A DNA stretch of 64,000 bases from Chloroflexota bacterium (GTDB lineage: Bacteria > Chloroflexota > FW602-bin22 > JACPRP01), in NCBI GenBank assembly GCA_016210495.1, contig JACQUC010000186.1, positions 1-64,000 on the forward strand. The letters are read 5' to 3'. Shown piece after piece: positions 53,025-62,701 of this stretch. A program made the position numbers and the translations under genes. The notes under the pieces are model-generated. The model was given only the letters and a program-made list of their open reading frames with translations. It did not search any database and was not told where the DNA came from. Numbering within the stretch: position 1 is the stretch's first letter; each line of letters starts with the position of its first letter.

Positions 53025-54494
53025 GTGCTGCGACATGCCGGTCTGGCGATTGTCACCGTTTTCCTCATAAGCCTTACCCCCCAGATCCTAGACGCGAAAC
53101 CGAAGCGAGCTGCCGCTGCCGTCACCAGGTTAGGATACGGCGCAATCGTAAGCGACCTCCGTCGGCTGGAGTCTGTCCGGAACGCGGGCTTCAACTGGGT
53201 CAAGATTGCCGTGAGCTGGAAAGGTACTCAGCCCACGAGGACAGGCGGCCATAACTGGTCCAGCGTCGACACGGCTGTCGGCCAGGCTCTGTCCAATGGG
53301 CTCTCGATCCTGATCCGGGTGGATGATTCGCCCCAATGGGCGAGCGGCTCGTGGGCTTTCAATGCGCCTCCGCTAGATGATCGGGACCTGGCGGAGTTTA
53401 TGTACCAGCTTGCGGTGCGCTTCCGGGGCAGAGTCAAGGCCTACGAGATCTGGAACGAGCCAAACGTGATCACGGAATGGGGAGGCCAAAACCCCAGCCC
53501 GGCTAAGCACGCCCGTATGCTCCAAGCTCTCTATCCGAGAGTCAAACTCGCCGATCCCGGGGCTCTGGTGATCACCGGTGGGCTCGCGACCACGGGCGAT
53601 GGCAATGGCAGCAGCGTTCACGGCGACTTGCTCTTCATAAAGCATATATATGACCCGAACGAGGATGGCGACCTGAGCGACGGCGCCAAGGGCTATTTCG
53701 ATGCCATCGGCTCGCATCCGTATGGCGGGCCCTACGAGCCCGAGCGCGCTCCGAGCGACGCGCCGCTAGGGGCCTATTTTCGACGCGCCGAACAGCATCG
53801 GCAGATGATGGAAGTGTGGGGGCGCGAGGACAAACCGATTTTCCTCACGGAGTTCGGTTGGCTCCTGGACCCGGCGGAAGAGGGTGTGGGTTGCGACCTT
53901 GGCCCTTACTTCAATCAGTTCAAGGTCAGTGCGCTTACCCAGGGGAATTACCTGGTCAGAGCCTTCCAATATGCGCAGACGTACTGGCCGTGGGCTGGGC
54001 CGATGATCGTCTTCAATCTGGATCTTAGCGCAGATTGGTATCGCGACCAATGCGATATCGTTCGTTGGTTTTCGCTGCTTCGGCCAGACGGCTCACCATG
54101 GGTGGCCTATAGCCTGTTGGCTCAGATGCCCAAGCCCTACACAGCACCAGCCTCCCTTGCACTCGATGCCACCAGCCTGACATTCTATCTGGAGCCGGAC
54201 GCGGGGAATTTGGCCACTCAAAGACTGGATCTACGCAACAGCGGGGATGGGCCTTTGACTTGGGCAGCAAGCGTGGCAGGAGCCCCCTGGGTTAGTGCCA
54301 GCCCCTCTGGGGGAATTGCCCCCGCATCACTGACAGTTACCGTTAACAAGGCGAGACTTCCGAACGGCTGGCACCAGTCTTCCTTCGTCCTTGCCAACTC
54401 CTCCAATGGCGCTTCCCTTCCGTCCCAGATAGTGCAGGTGCGGCTCTACGTGGGGCCAGTCACGCGCCTCTATTTCCCGATGTCCTTCAGGTGA
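53025..54494 (+). CDS. Secreted glycoside hydrolase with C-terminal BACON-like domain
   Basis: The 489-residue protein has a signal peptide (about 1-24). A TIM-barrel clan-A glycosidase follows, with the acid/base in YEIWNEPNVITEWGG and the nucleophile in IFLTEFGWLLDP. The last 110 residues resemble a BACON or Ig-like domain (LRNSGDGPLTWAASVAGAPW, SPSGGIAPASLTVTVN). It suits GH5/GH39-type enzymes but the family is not fixed. GTG 53025 is favoured by GAGGG and by the signal peptide. It starts a run of surface-glycan genes. Confidence 0.78.
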   Translation: MLRHAGLAIVTVFLISLTPQILDAKPKRAAAAVTRLGYGAIVSDLRRLESVRNAGFNWVKIAVSWKGTQPTRTGGHNWSSVDTAVGQALSNGLSILIRVDDSPQWASGSWAFNAPPLDDRDLAEFMYQLAVRFRGRVKAYEIWNEPNVITEWGGQNPSPAKHARMLQALYPRVKLADPGALVITGGLATTGDGNGSSVHGDLLFIKHIYDPNEDGDLSDGAKGYFDAIGSHPYGGPYEPERAPSDAPLGAYFRRAEQHRQMMEVWGREDKPIFLTEFGWLLDPAEEGVGCDLGPYFNQFKVSALTQGNYLVRAFQYAQTYWPWAGPMIVFNLDLSADWYRDQCDIVRWFSLLRPDGSPWVAYSLLAQMPKPYTAPASLALDATSLTFYLEPDAGNLATQRLDLRNSGDGPLTWAASVAGAPWVSASPSGGIAPASLTVTVNKARLPNGWHQSSFVLANSSNGASLPSQIVQVRLYVGPVTRLYFPMSFR

Positions 54495-54532
54495 AGCCTC
54501 ACGATCGTTGGCAACCCGGGTCTCGTAAGGGC

Positions 54533-54600
54533 TTGACATACGCGACGCTAACGCTATCATGGCTTTCTGCCGGCAACGGGTATCTCTTTGTTGCCTGGCA
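54533..54600 (+). promoter_or_regulatory. Promoter and leader hairpin of the large membrane protein gene
   Basis: TTGACA (54533-54538), 16 nt, TATCAT (54555-54560). Directly after the predicted start is a strong stem, TGCCGGCAAC (54568-54577) with GTTGCCtGGCA (54590-54600). A second hairpin (about 54617-54643) follows. The first stem buries TTG 54588 and favours GTG 54654 as start. Confidence 0.6.
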
Positions 54601-54653
54601 GAACTAGTGAAGGGAGCGGTGGTCCTTTTGGATCCCACCACGGTGATTTGAGC

Positions 54654-57600
54654 GTGCGCCACGACAGGTTCTGCGCGCTTTTGACAGCCTTATTGGCCAG
54701 TTTCTCGACTATGCCCCTGTTTCAGCCCTACTTCTTCGCCTCAAGCGATGGGCTGTTCCATCTTTACCGGCTTATGGAATATGATACGGTGATCAGGAAC
54801 GGCGTGCTGTATCCTCGCTGGGCGCCCGACTTCTTCCTGGGTTTGGGGATGCCGCTTTTTAACTTTTACGCACCCCTGACGTACTACCTGGCCGAGATCT
54901 TCCGGCTGCTCGGCGCCAGCTACATTGACTCCCTGAAACTGTTGGTTACAGCTCTGATGATGGCGTCGGGCCTCGGCGCCTACGCGTATGCCAGGACGCT
55001 TCTATCGCCAATCCCTTCCCTTCTAGCAGGCGTCTTCTATATGTACGCTCCCTATCATATCGTGAACCTTTATTACAGAGGAGACATAGCGGAGTATGCC
55101 GCCTATGTTTGGTATCCACTAATACTCTGGAGCTTGGCCAGGCTGGTGGAGCGAAAGCGCTTTCTGTACATGCTTGTCAGCGCCATCTCTATCGGTGCTC
55201 TGATTCTCACCCATAACCTGTCGGCACTAATATTCTCGGTCTTTCTCGTGATCTATGCCGTTGCGATGCTCATCCGCCAGCATGGCTGGCGACCGACCTG
55301 CTGGCGTGACGTCGCGGCGAGCTTCGGCCGAGTTGCCGGTGCTGCCGTCCTTGCTGCTGGATTGACTGCTTTCTTCTGGCTCCCCGCACTGGCAGAGAAG
55401 CACCTGGTTGACTTCGATCGTCTGCTCGTTCAATTCGACTTCCACGAGCATTTCCCGACAGTCGAGGAGCTGCTATCGACGTCGCTGATCCACCGTTACG
55501 GTGTAGTGTTTCGCAGCGCCGAGGTTTTTGGCTATAAGCTGGGCGCGTTGCAGGCGATCTTCCTAATCGTCGGCATAGGCGTGCTAGTTTGGCGATATCG
55601 CCGAATGACGCTCGGGTTGCGAATCGAGTGTTTTGCCTCCGCGCTCGTGACGGCGACTTCCTTCTTCTTCATTTTCCCCGTATCGAACTGGGTTTGGGAG
55701 AATGCTCCGCTTTTAGGCCTCACCCAGTTTCCCTGGCGCTTCCTGGCTTTCATCGCCTTGCCCAGTGCCCTGATGGCGGGAATGACCGCACAGGCGCTCG
55801 CAGGTCGGTTCCGCTTGGTAGCGGTAGCGGTGCTGGTTCCAGTGGTCATTGTTTCGGCCGTTGCGGGCATGTTTCCTGTCCAGTCGAACGTCAGGGAGGC
55901 CGATGTCTCGCCCAGAGGAAGCGTCGAATTCGAGCTGACCTACGGAGCTGTCGGCACCAGCGCGGCCGCCGAATATCTCCCCAAATGGGTCAAAGAGCGA
56001 CCTGCTACCACTCCCGCCGCTTTGGCCCTTGTCCTGCGCGAGGACACACAGGCGCTGTGGGGCGTGGCCACTGCTGGAATAGAAATGAAGCGGCTGGCCG
56101 CCACAGCTAACCGGATCGTGTACAGTGTCAGTGCGCAGCAGGCGGGCACCATTGTGCCGAATGTTGTCTATTATCCGGGTTGGGTTGCCTCCGTCGACGG
56201 CAGAAACACAGAACTGACCGTTGATGACCCTACTGGCCTGGTGAAACTAGCGGTGCCAGCCGGCGAGCACACCATCGTCCTGTCTTTTACTGAGACACCG
56301 CTGCGTCTTACCAGCGATGTGACCTCGGCGTTTGTGCTCTTGGTTCTGCTGGGCCTGCTATGCCTTGACCTACGACGCAGACGGGTTCCACCGATGCGAT
56401 TTCGACCTCTGAACTTGACCGCCGAGAACCTTGCGAAGGCTGGTCTCGTCGTGGCCCTCGTGCCGATCTGGCTGGTTGGCAAGGCGCTCTATGATTCGGC
56501 CTATCTGCCTCCCCAGATGCACAAGTTGCCTCTGGTTATGGACATGGGCTACGGTATCAGAACAGAGGGTTACGATCTTGTGGGAGTTGAATGGTCTGAG
56601 GGTTCGGCTGTGCGTGTACTTCCGGACACGTCGTTTCAGGTAAGCATCTTCTGGCGCATGCAAGACCCGCTGCGAGCGGCGCGCATCAGGCCTTTTGTTC
56701 GCCTCACCAATAGCTTCAACCAAACGTGGGCCTACACGGAGTCGCCTGTCGATTACCCGAATTCTCAAACCGGACCGGAAGACGTAATCTCTACGACGCT
56801 GGCTCTGGACGTCCAGTCCGGACTGGCCCCCGGCATATACCAGGTGGAAGTGGGATTTCAATCGGCATCGACGCGCGAGCCCCTCGAGCCACGGCGAGTG
56901 CAGGTCGTGCCACTGCTGCCGGGAGAAAAGGGCGCACGCATAGGCCCCATCATTGTCGGCAGGTCTCCTTCCCCGTCAGCCACGTCAGGGCTGGATTCGC
57001 CGCCATTCCTGGCCAACCCTGCAAACTTTGGCGATAGCCTCAGCCTCCTTGATCTGCGTTTGGCCGACGGCGAAGCGGTCCGCTCTGGAAGACCCGGCGG
57101 ACCGCTGACAACCACTTCATCCTCAAACACGTGGCACGTGCGCGCGGGAGAAGTAGTGCATCTTGATCTGCTGTGGCAGGCCGCCAGAACTCTGAGCGAC
57201 AACTACTGGGTTACCGCACGCCTGGTTGGTCACGATCGCATCCTCTGGGCCGTGCGGGATAGTCCGCCGGCCGACGGGATTTACCCTACATCCTTTTGGG
57301 CGAAACAAGAGGTGGTTCGCGACCAGTTGAACCTGACCGTTCCTCCGGAGACACCGCCGGGCCAGTACAGCCTTGAACTGGAAGTCGTTTCCCGCTCAGG
57401 CCCCCTCAGTGTTCTCGATCAGAACCGCGTTCCCATCGGTCCAACCTTGCGCATTGGCAATGTCGCTGTGTCCCCCTCAAGCAAAGTGGCTGAGGCCAAA
57501 AAGGTTAAGATCCAGCGCCGTGTTGACAGGGCGTTTTACGGCGACCTTTCGATTCTCGGATATGCGCTTGGCCGCCCGGAATTGCAGCCTGGCGACGCTT

Positions 57601-58355
57601 TGACGATCGAACTGCTCTGGTCGGTCGCGAAAGCTGCGAGGCGCGACATCGCAACTCGACTAGCGCTTGTCGATAGCAACGAGAAAGCTTGGGGCGCAGT
57701 CACAGGCAGACCCGTGGGCGACGCTTATCCCACATCTGCCTGGCGTGAGGGGGAGCTTTTGCGAGGCCAGTACAGGCTAACTTTGCCAGGCGACGTGCCC
57801 GAGGGTGAGGCTCGCCTGGTTATCGAGGCCCTGGAATTGGCCGGCCATCAGCCTTTGGCAAGGGTCGACCTGGCTCGAGTTCGCGTTTTGCCCAGATCAC
57901 GGGTGTTCGCCGCCTCTCCAAATTACGCACTGTCGAACGAGTTCGACGGCAAGATCCGCCTGTTGGGATATGACGTTGTGGGGCCCAGGGTAAGGCGCGA
58001 TGGCGAAGTCATCGTCGCAACGCCAGGGAATGTCTTGAACGTTACGCCCTACTGGCAGGCCTTGGATCAAATGGCCACTAGCTACACAGTCTTCGTTCAG
58101 GTGTTGAACGCGAATGGCAGGTTAGTTGCTCAAAACGATTCCATTCCTCAAGGAGGCAAGGGGCCAACGACGGCCTGGGTATCCGGAGAGGTCATCGCCG
58201 ACGAGCACCCTGTTTCGATTCCGGGCGATCTGCCCGATGGAGAATACGGCATTATCGCGGGTATCTATGACGCAGCAACAGGCAAGCGACTGCCCGTGCA
58301 AAGTGGGGGCGACTTCGTCACCCTCACGCGTTTTCGACTCCTGTCTGAGCGATAG
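54654..58355 (+). CDS. Very large membrane protein (PTPS-related/YfhO-like) with four beta-sandwich repeats
   Basis: The 1233-residue protein has an N-terminal membrane half (about 1-590, 12-14 helices) with WAPDFFLGLGMPLFNFYAPL and MYAPYHIVNLYYRGDIAEYAA. These mark the '6-pyruvoyl-tetrahydropterin synthase-related' membrane family, which is GT-C-like. The extracytoplasmic half has four related modules of about 110-140 residues, each with a hydrophobic 'G-Y-D/A-L' strand, an acidic turn, 'W-A-L' and 'Y-P-T-S-W' elements (near 640-760, 815-945, 970-1085, 1100-1230). It probably builds or anchors a surface polysaccharide. It is followed by a gene with the same type of repeats. Confidence 0.72.
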   Translation: MRHDRFCALLTALLASFSTMPLFQPYFFASSDGLFHLYRLMEYDTVIRNGVLYPRWAPDFFLGLGMPLFNFYAPLTYYLAEIFRLLGASYIDSLKLLVTALMMASGLGAYAYARTLLSPIPSLLAGVFYMYAPYHIVNLYYRGDIAEYAAYVWYPLILWSLARLVERKRFLYMLVSAISIGALILTHNLSALIFSVFLVIYAVAMLIRQHGWRPTCWRDVAASFGRVAGAAVLAAGLTAFFWLPALAEKHLVDFDRLLVQFDFHEHFPTVEELLSTSLIHRYGVVFRSAEVFGYKLGALQAIFLIVGIGVLVWRYRRMTLGLRIECFASALVTATSFFFIFPVSNWVWENAPLLGLTQFPWRFLAFIALPSALMAGMTAQALAGRFRLVAVAVLVPVVIVSAVAGMFPVQSNVREADVSPRGSVEFELTYGAVGTSAAAEYLPKWVKERPATTPAALALVLREDTQALWGVATAGIEMKRLAATANRIVYSVSAQQAGTIVPNVVYYPGWVASVDGRNTELTVDDPTGLVKLAVPAGEHTIVLSFTETPLRLTSDVTSAFVLLVLLGLLCLDLRRRRVPPMRFRPLNLTAENLAKAGLVVALVPIWLVGKALYDSAYLPPQMHKLPLVMDMGYGIRTEGYDLVGVEWSEGSAVRVLPDTSFQVSIFWRMQDPLRAARIRPFVRLTNSFNQTWAYTESPVDYPNSQTGPEDVISTTLALDVQSGLAPGIYQVEVGFQSASTREPLEPRRVQVVPLLPGEKGARIGPIIVGRSPSPSATSGLDSPPFLANPANFGDSLSLLDLRLADGEAVRSGRPGGPLTTTSSSNTWHVRAGEVVHLDLLWQAARTLSDNYWVTARLVGHDRILWAVRDSPPADGIYPTSFWAKQEVVRDQLNLTVPPETPPGQYSLELEVVSRSGPLSVLDQNRVPIGPTLRIGNVAVSPSSKVAEAKKVKIQRRVDRAFYGDLSILGYALGRPELQPGDALTIELLWSVAKAARRDIATRLALVDSNEKAWGAVTGRPVGDAYPTSAWREGELLRGQYRLTLPGDVPEGEARLVIEALELAGHQPLARVDLARVRVLPRSRVFAASPNYALSNEFDGKIRLLGYDVVGPRVRRDGEVIVATPGNVLNVTPYWQALDQMATSYTVFVQVLNANGRLVAQNDSIPQGGKGPTTAWVSGEVIADEHPVSIPGDLPDGEYGIIAGIYDAATGKRLPVQSGGDFVTLTRFRLLSER

Positions 58356-58425
58356 ACGATGATCGACTCACTGGCGTATCGCTTCGGAAAGAAGTCGGTT
58401 AGGGTAATGCTCGTGTTGGGGGGTA

Positions 58426-59751
58426 TTGGGCGTCGCCATCTTCCTGCGCGTCTACAACATCGATTCCGTGCCGCCAGGGTTGTACCACGACGAAGCCGTC
58501 AACGGCCTAGACGTTCTCGACGTCCTTCGCGGCCAGTTCTCCATATTCTTTGAGCGCAACAACGGCCGCGAGCCGCTTTTCATTTACTTTCAGGCAATCT
58601 CGGTATACTTCCTGGGCAACAGCGCTTTGGCTCTACGCCTGGCTTCGGCAGTGGTCGGCGTGCTTACTGTGCTCGCAACCTTCCTTTTGGCTAGAGAATG
58701 GTTTGGCTACCGCGTCGGGTTACTCTCAATGGCCGGCATAGCCATTGCTTTTTGGCACGTCGACCTCAGCCGAGTAGGCTTGCGGGCCATCTCGACCCCG
58801 CTCTTTCTTGAGCTATCCCTGCTATTCCTTTGGCGAGCTTTGAAAGGGGGGCGGCTTGCAACCTTCGTTCTTGCGGGAGGTTTCTCTGGACTCACTTTCT
58901 ACACTTACAGTTCAGCCCGCTTGGCCGTCTTGCTATTTGCCTCGATTCTACTTGCAGAGCTGGCAACGAACTATAAGAACATACGAGGTCACTGGCGTGG
59001 CGTGGCGCTGTTCGTTCTCGCGACGGTGCTTGTCACGATGCCCCTGGTCATCTACTTTGCTGCGCATCCAGACTACTTCTCTGAGCGCGTCCAGCAGGTA
59101 TCTATCTTTAACGAACGGCCTGCCATAGAGAGCGAGCCGATGACATTTCAGCAGAGCCTGCAAGGAGCGGCGGAGATGTTTTTCATCGCCGGTGACCGTA
59201 ACTGGCGACACAATATTCAGGGCCGTCCCGTGTTTGATCCCTTGTCAGGGGCATTCTTTGTGACCGGCCTTGTGTGGGCGTTAGTGGCAAACGTGCGCCG
59301 GTCTCAACGACTTCTTACCATTGAAACTCTGCCGGTAGTCGGACGTTCCTTTGGCGGGATTGGAAGCGCACCCGCACGGTGGCTGATGCTCTGGTTCTTT
59401 GTCATGCTGCTTCCCGATGTGCTGTCTCACGAGAGCCCTAACTTTCTGCGTCTAACAGGCCTGGCCCCCGCTATCTTCATCATCGCGGCCCTAGGCTATG
59501 CCCTGGCCTGGCAAAGTGGCGCGCACGCGGGCGCAGCTAGACTTGGCCGGCTCGGGAACGCCTTCTTTGCGCTCTTTCTGGCCGCCCTCTTTTCGCTAGA
59601 GGGTTTCACTACCTTCCAGGACTACTTCGGCCGCTGGGCGAAGCTACCGCAGGTCTATTGGCTTTCGATGCCAATCTCGTCGAGGCCACCAAGTTCCTCG
59701 ACTCGTTCGACGGTGGACAGTCGCCGTACCCTTCGGTCTTCTTCTATGTGA
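58426..59751 (+). CDS. GT39/ArnT-like glycosyltransferase, membrane half of a frameshifted gene
   Basis: The GT-C motif PPGLYHDEAVNGLDVL lies in the first outer loop, followed by FERNNGREPLFIYFQ and about ten helices. The natural start is ATG 58359 in another frame (MIDSLAYRFGKKSVRVMLVLG); the frames join within the G-rich run near 58415-58425 if one base is removed. The frame is lost again near 59655, after which the residues are meaningless to 59751. The real coding part of this frame is about 58426-59655. It is either a decayed gene or carries two sequencing errors. Confidence 0.7.
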   Translation: MGVAIFLRVYNIDSVPPGLYHDEAVNGLDVLDVLRGQFSIFFERNNGREPLFIYFQAISVYFLGNSALALRLASAVVGVLTVLATFLLAREWFGYRVGLLSMAGIAIAFWHVDLSRVGLRAISTPLFLELSLLFLWRALKGGRLATFVLAGGFSGLTFYTYSSARLAVLLFASILLAELATNYKNIRGHWRGVALFVLATVLVTMPLVIYFAAHPDYFSERVQQVSIFNERPAIESEPMTFQQSLQGAAEMFFIAGDRNWRHNIQGRPVFDPLSGAFFVTGLVWALVANVRRSQRLLTIETLPVVGRSFGGIGSAPARWLMLWFFVMLLPDVLSHESPNFLRLTGLAPAIFIIAALGYALAWQSGAHAGAARLGRLGNAFFALFLAALFSLEGFTTFQDYFGRWAKLPQVYWLSMPISSRPPSSSTRSTVDSRRTLRSSSM

Positions 59752-61265
59752 ACCGCTCGCCAACGATCAGGTTCCTCGCGCCGCGCTACTTCGACGGCAA
59801 CTGGCTGCGCGAGGACACCGCCTTCATCAATTTGCCTGGCGACACCGGGCGCGATGTCTACTATTTGCTCGCGCCCACTTCGCTTCCGGGTTTGATGTCA
59901 CACTATTTCCCTGACATTACAGCTTACGAGCGGCCCCTGGCACCTGACGGCACTCCCGCGTTCACAGTCTACCGGGTGCCTGCCGAGAGGCTCAAGGAGG
60001 CGCAGATAGTCCGGCAACCAGTGAACGCAGTTTTCGGCGAGCAACTGGAACTGGTCGGAATGGTCGGCGATGCAGGCTTATCGCGTGGGCTAAGTCCAGG
60101 GAAATCCGCGGATATCGGTTTGCTGTGGCGCATACTCGGCGACACCAATGGCGTGTACAGCCTGTTTGTGCACCTTATCGACGAGAAGGGACGGCTCTGG
60201 GCCCAACAGGATGTGCTGGGCTTGAAAGTGGAGGGCTGGCGCAAAGGAGATCTTGTCCTGAGCCGCCACTTTGTCACGACCCCACCTGACGCGCCTCCAA
60301 TCCCGATGAGGGTGGTCGCCGGCGCTGCACTAAAGCCGACCGGCGAGCGACTGAGACCGGCTACAGGTGACCCGGGCAATTTGGTCAAGCTACGCGACAC
60401 CGAGGTTGTCCGAGCAGGTCCTCCTGAGATAGCTGATCTACCGGCGCCCTCTCGCCTTGTTCAACGCGAGTTGATTCCAGGGCTGGAAGTGCTGGGCGTC
60501 GAACTGGCGCGGAACGTAATCAAAGTCGGGGAGGAGCTGGACGTCGAGATTGTTTGGCGATTGATCGCCCCGTTAGCAGTGGAACCGCTCATTGAGGTCC
60601 GTTTGTCTGGTGACTCAGGGCAGACCTATGCACGACAAGAGGGAATCCCAGCCTACGGCCGCTACCCTTTTCGAAGGTGGATGTCGGGAGAGGTAGTTCG
60701 TGATCCGCGCAGCGTACGTCTCACGGGGCCAGTTTCGTCGGCCAGGGCGCGCCCGGTACTCGTAGCCGCCCATCCGGGTACCGGCCGGCGACTGGGCGAC
60801 CTTGACCTTGGTCAAGTCGACGTTCAAGACCGGTCCCGCAACTACACGCTGCCAGCTCCCCAGCGCAAACTAGACGTAAGCTTCGACGGCCAGATTCGTC
60901 TAATCGGCTATGACCTTGAGGCGGAAACTGTTCCCTTGAATGGAGAAGTTGGTCTCACCTTGTACTGGCAGGCCGTTACCTCGCCCTCACGCAATTACAC
61001 CGTCTTCACGCACCTGCTGGACAGCGGCGACGCCATCGTTGGCCAGCAAGACAACCCCCCGGTAAATGGAACTCTTCCCACAGCGGGATGGGCACCAGGC
61101 GAAGTCGTCGTTGACCCCTATAGGATCAAACTGAAGGCCAGGCCCACAGCCGGCGAGGTTTCCTTGGAGGTCGGTCTCTACGAGCCGGCGTCCGGCGCAG
61201 GACTGACCATAGAAGACACGAAGGACAATCGGGTTCTGCTGGAAAGGATCAAAGTTCGCGACTAG
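59658..61265 (+). CDS. C-terminal beta-sandwich half of the frameshifted glycosyltransferase
   Basis: Residues from AFDANLVEATKFLDSF continue the preceding protein; a single lost base near 59655 explains the break. They hold a small alpha/beta region (about 1-110), then three repeats of about 110-130 residues of the kind seen in the gene upstream (starting LELVGMVGD, LEVLGVELA, IRLIGYDLE). Joined, the full protein is about 969 residues. The repeats resemble carbohydrate-binding or Ig-like folds. Read alone it would not be secreted, lacking a signal. Confidence 0.65.
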   Translation: MAFDANLVEATKFLDSFDGGQSPYPSVFFYVNRSPTIRFLAPRYFDGNWLREDTAFINLPGDTGRDVYYLLAPTSLPGLMSHYFPDITAYERPLAPDGTPAFTVYRVPAERLKEAQIVRQPVNAVFGEQLELVGMVGDAGLSRGLSPGKSADIGLLWRILGDTNGVYSLFVHLIDEKGRLWAQQDVLGLKVEGWRKGDLVLSRHFVTTPPDAPPIPMRVVAGAALKPTGERLRPATGDPGNLVKLRDTEVVRAGPPEIADLPAPSRLVQRELIPGLEVLGVELARNVIKVGEELDVEIVWRLIAPLAVEPLIEVRLSGDSGQTYARQEGIPAYGRYPFRRWMSGEVVRDPRSVRLTGPVSSARARPVLVAAHPGTGRRLGDLDLGQVDVQDRSRNYTLPAPQRKLDVSFDGQIRLIGYDLEAETVPLNGEVGLTLYWQAVTSPSRNYTVFTHLLDSGDAIVGQQDNPPVNGTLPTAGWAPGEVVVDPYRIKLKARPTAGEVSLEVGLYEPASGAGLTIEDTKDNRVLLERIKVRD

Positions 61266-61274
61266 CCTCTAACG

Positions 61275-62465
61275 TCATCTGCGCGAAAGCGGTTCGCCGG
61301 TCCCTACCTCTGCCACTTCTGCCAACGCCTCGCTATTGAACACCGCGGTCATCTTTGCCAGGCTTTCGTCAACCGGAACGCCATTCTCGTCTACTAGCCC
61401 GTAGGTACCATCTACGGGCTCAGGACCGGCGGTCGTCCAAACGTACAGAATGCCGCCCAGCACGATAGCTGGATGCGAGCGAATAATGTTCCACATGCTG
61501 ACGTAGGCGTCGGCACGCTCCCCTCGGTTCACGCCAATTGGCGCGAACTCCGAGACAATCACCGGACCATCCCACCCGTTGGTGCGCCAACTGGCCAACG
61601 CCGTTTGAATTCTGTAAGTGTAAATGTTCATACCGTACGCAAGCCACGGCCGCTTGACGCCATCCCTCGCCAGCGCCTCTGCAATGAAGTAGGCAAACGG
61701 GTCCTCGGCCTCGCGGTATAAGACTGGGTGATTCGGATCGAGTTGGCGGACCATATCCGCAAGCTCTACATAGAATTCGGCGAAACCCTGCGCGCGTTCA
61801 TCCCCTTCGATGGCGAACAAAACCTCGTTACCAATCCCCCACATGCGGACTGCCGGGCAGTCCTTGAACCGCTCGACCATGGCCGCTACGTTCTGCTTGA
61901 GCCACTCTCGCAACGAGGGATCCTTGTAGTTGGCGTCTGGCGGCAAGTAGTACGGCATAATGACCCCGATGCCGTATTCTTGCGCCACGCCAAGGGTGAG
62001 CTCATCGAACCTGTCGTGATCGTAGCCTTTGTCCTTCTCCCACCCTATGATGGTGTTTATGCCAGACTTCTTCATCTGTACGAAGTCTTTTCGGTAGCGC
62101 TCCGCTCTCTCACCCGGAGTCAGGAAGCGGTAGACGGAGTTGTAGCCAACCCCACGAATCCCCTGCCGTTGGCCATTCACCGTGTAAACGTAGTCGAACT
62201 GGCTCCCCGAGATGGTCACGACACTGGAGCCGGCGCAGCTTGGGGGAGACTCTGGATCGATGACTCCGCCGCCTGTGCTTTCGACCACAATGCTAGATAC
62301 GTCTGCCGGAGCGCCGGCCGCGCCGGGGCCATTCCCGCCTGGTCCGTCGTCTTGGACCGGGCCTGCAATTGCGAGAGGTGCCATCGGTAATGAGAGACCG
62401 AGGAAAACCGTCAGAAACGCTACAAACAGTCGCCTTACTGAACTCTTAGCTACAATGCTGATCAA
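61275..62465 (-). CDS. Secreted glycosidase, GH2/GH5-type TIM barrel
   Basis: The 396-residue protein has a signal peptide (about 1-34) and a Gly/Pro-rich linker. A barrel follows whose FLTPGERAERYRKDFVQMKK start resembles the GH2 TIM-barrel domain. The acid/base is in MWGIGNEVLFA and the nucleophile in VIVSEFAPIG. The GH2 jelly-roll domain is absent. The start is TTG 62465, only 7 nt after the stop of a 58-codon frame, suggesting coupled translation. It converges with the glycosyltransferase gene. Confidence 0.75.
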   Translation of the reverse strand: MISIVAKSSVRRLFVAFLTVFLGLSLPMAPLAIAGPVQDDGPGGNGPGAAGAPADVSSIVVESTGGGVIDPESPPSCAGSSVVTISGSQFDYVYTVNGQRQGIRGVGYNSVYRFLTPGERAERYRKDFVQMKKSGINTIIGWEKDKGYDHDRFDELTLGVAQEYGIGVIMPYYLPPDANYKDPSLREWLKQNVAAMVERFKDCPAVRMWGIGNEVLFAIEGDERAQGFAEFYVELADMVRQLDPNHPVLYREAEDPFAYFIAEALARDGVKRPWLAYGMNIYTYRIQTALASWRTNGWDGPVIVSEFAPIGVNRGERADAYVSMWNIIRSHPAIVLGGILYVWTTAGPEPVDGTYGLVDENGVPVDESLAKMTAVFNSEALAEVAEVGTGEPLSRR

Positions 62466-62472
62466 CTTTCGT

Positions 62473-62649
62473 TCAATCCACCCCCAAACTAGAATTGGTA
62501 CTCTTCAACGTGTTCTTGAGTTGTCCGTCGGCATCGCCAAGGAACCAATTCCCGGTTTTGTCGTCGACGGACACGTCGTTGTAATAGCATCCAATGTTGT
62601 GAAGACGCAACTCCACAACGTGGCGGCTGTAGCCAAGCTGGATCTCCAA
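62473..62649 (-). CDS. Possible 58-aa protein upstream of the glycosidase
   Basis: From TTG 62649 the frame reads MEIQLGYSRHVVELRLHNIG and continues to TGA 62475-62473. Third positions of its codons are GC-rich like those of real genes here, unlike the opposite strand. The stop is 7 nt before the glycosidase start. No family is recognised, and only a weak AGGGA lies upstream. It could also be the tail of a lost gene. Confidence 0.35.
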   Translation of the reverse strand: MEIQLGYSRHVVELRLHNIGCYYNDVSVDDKTGNWFLGDADGQLKNTLKSTNSSLGVD

Positions 62650-62701
62650 ACATCCCTGTGGCGAGCGTTTAGTCGAACGAGATGGGCTACGCGAGACTAT
62701 A

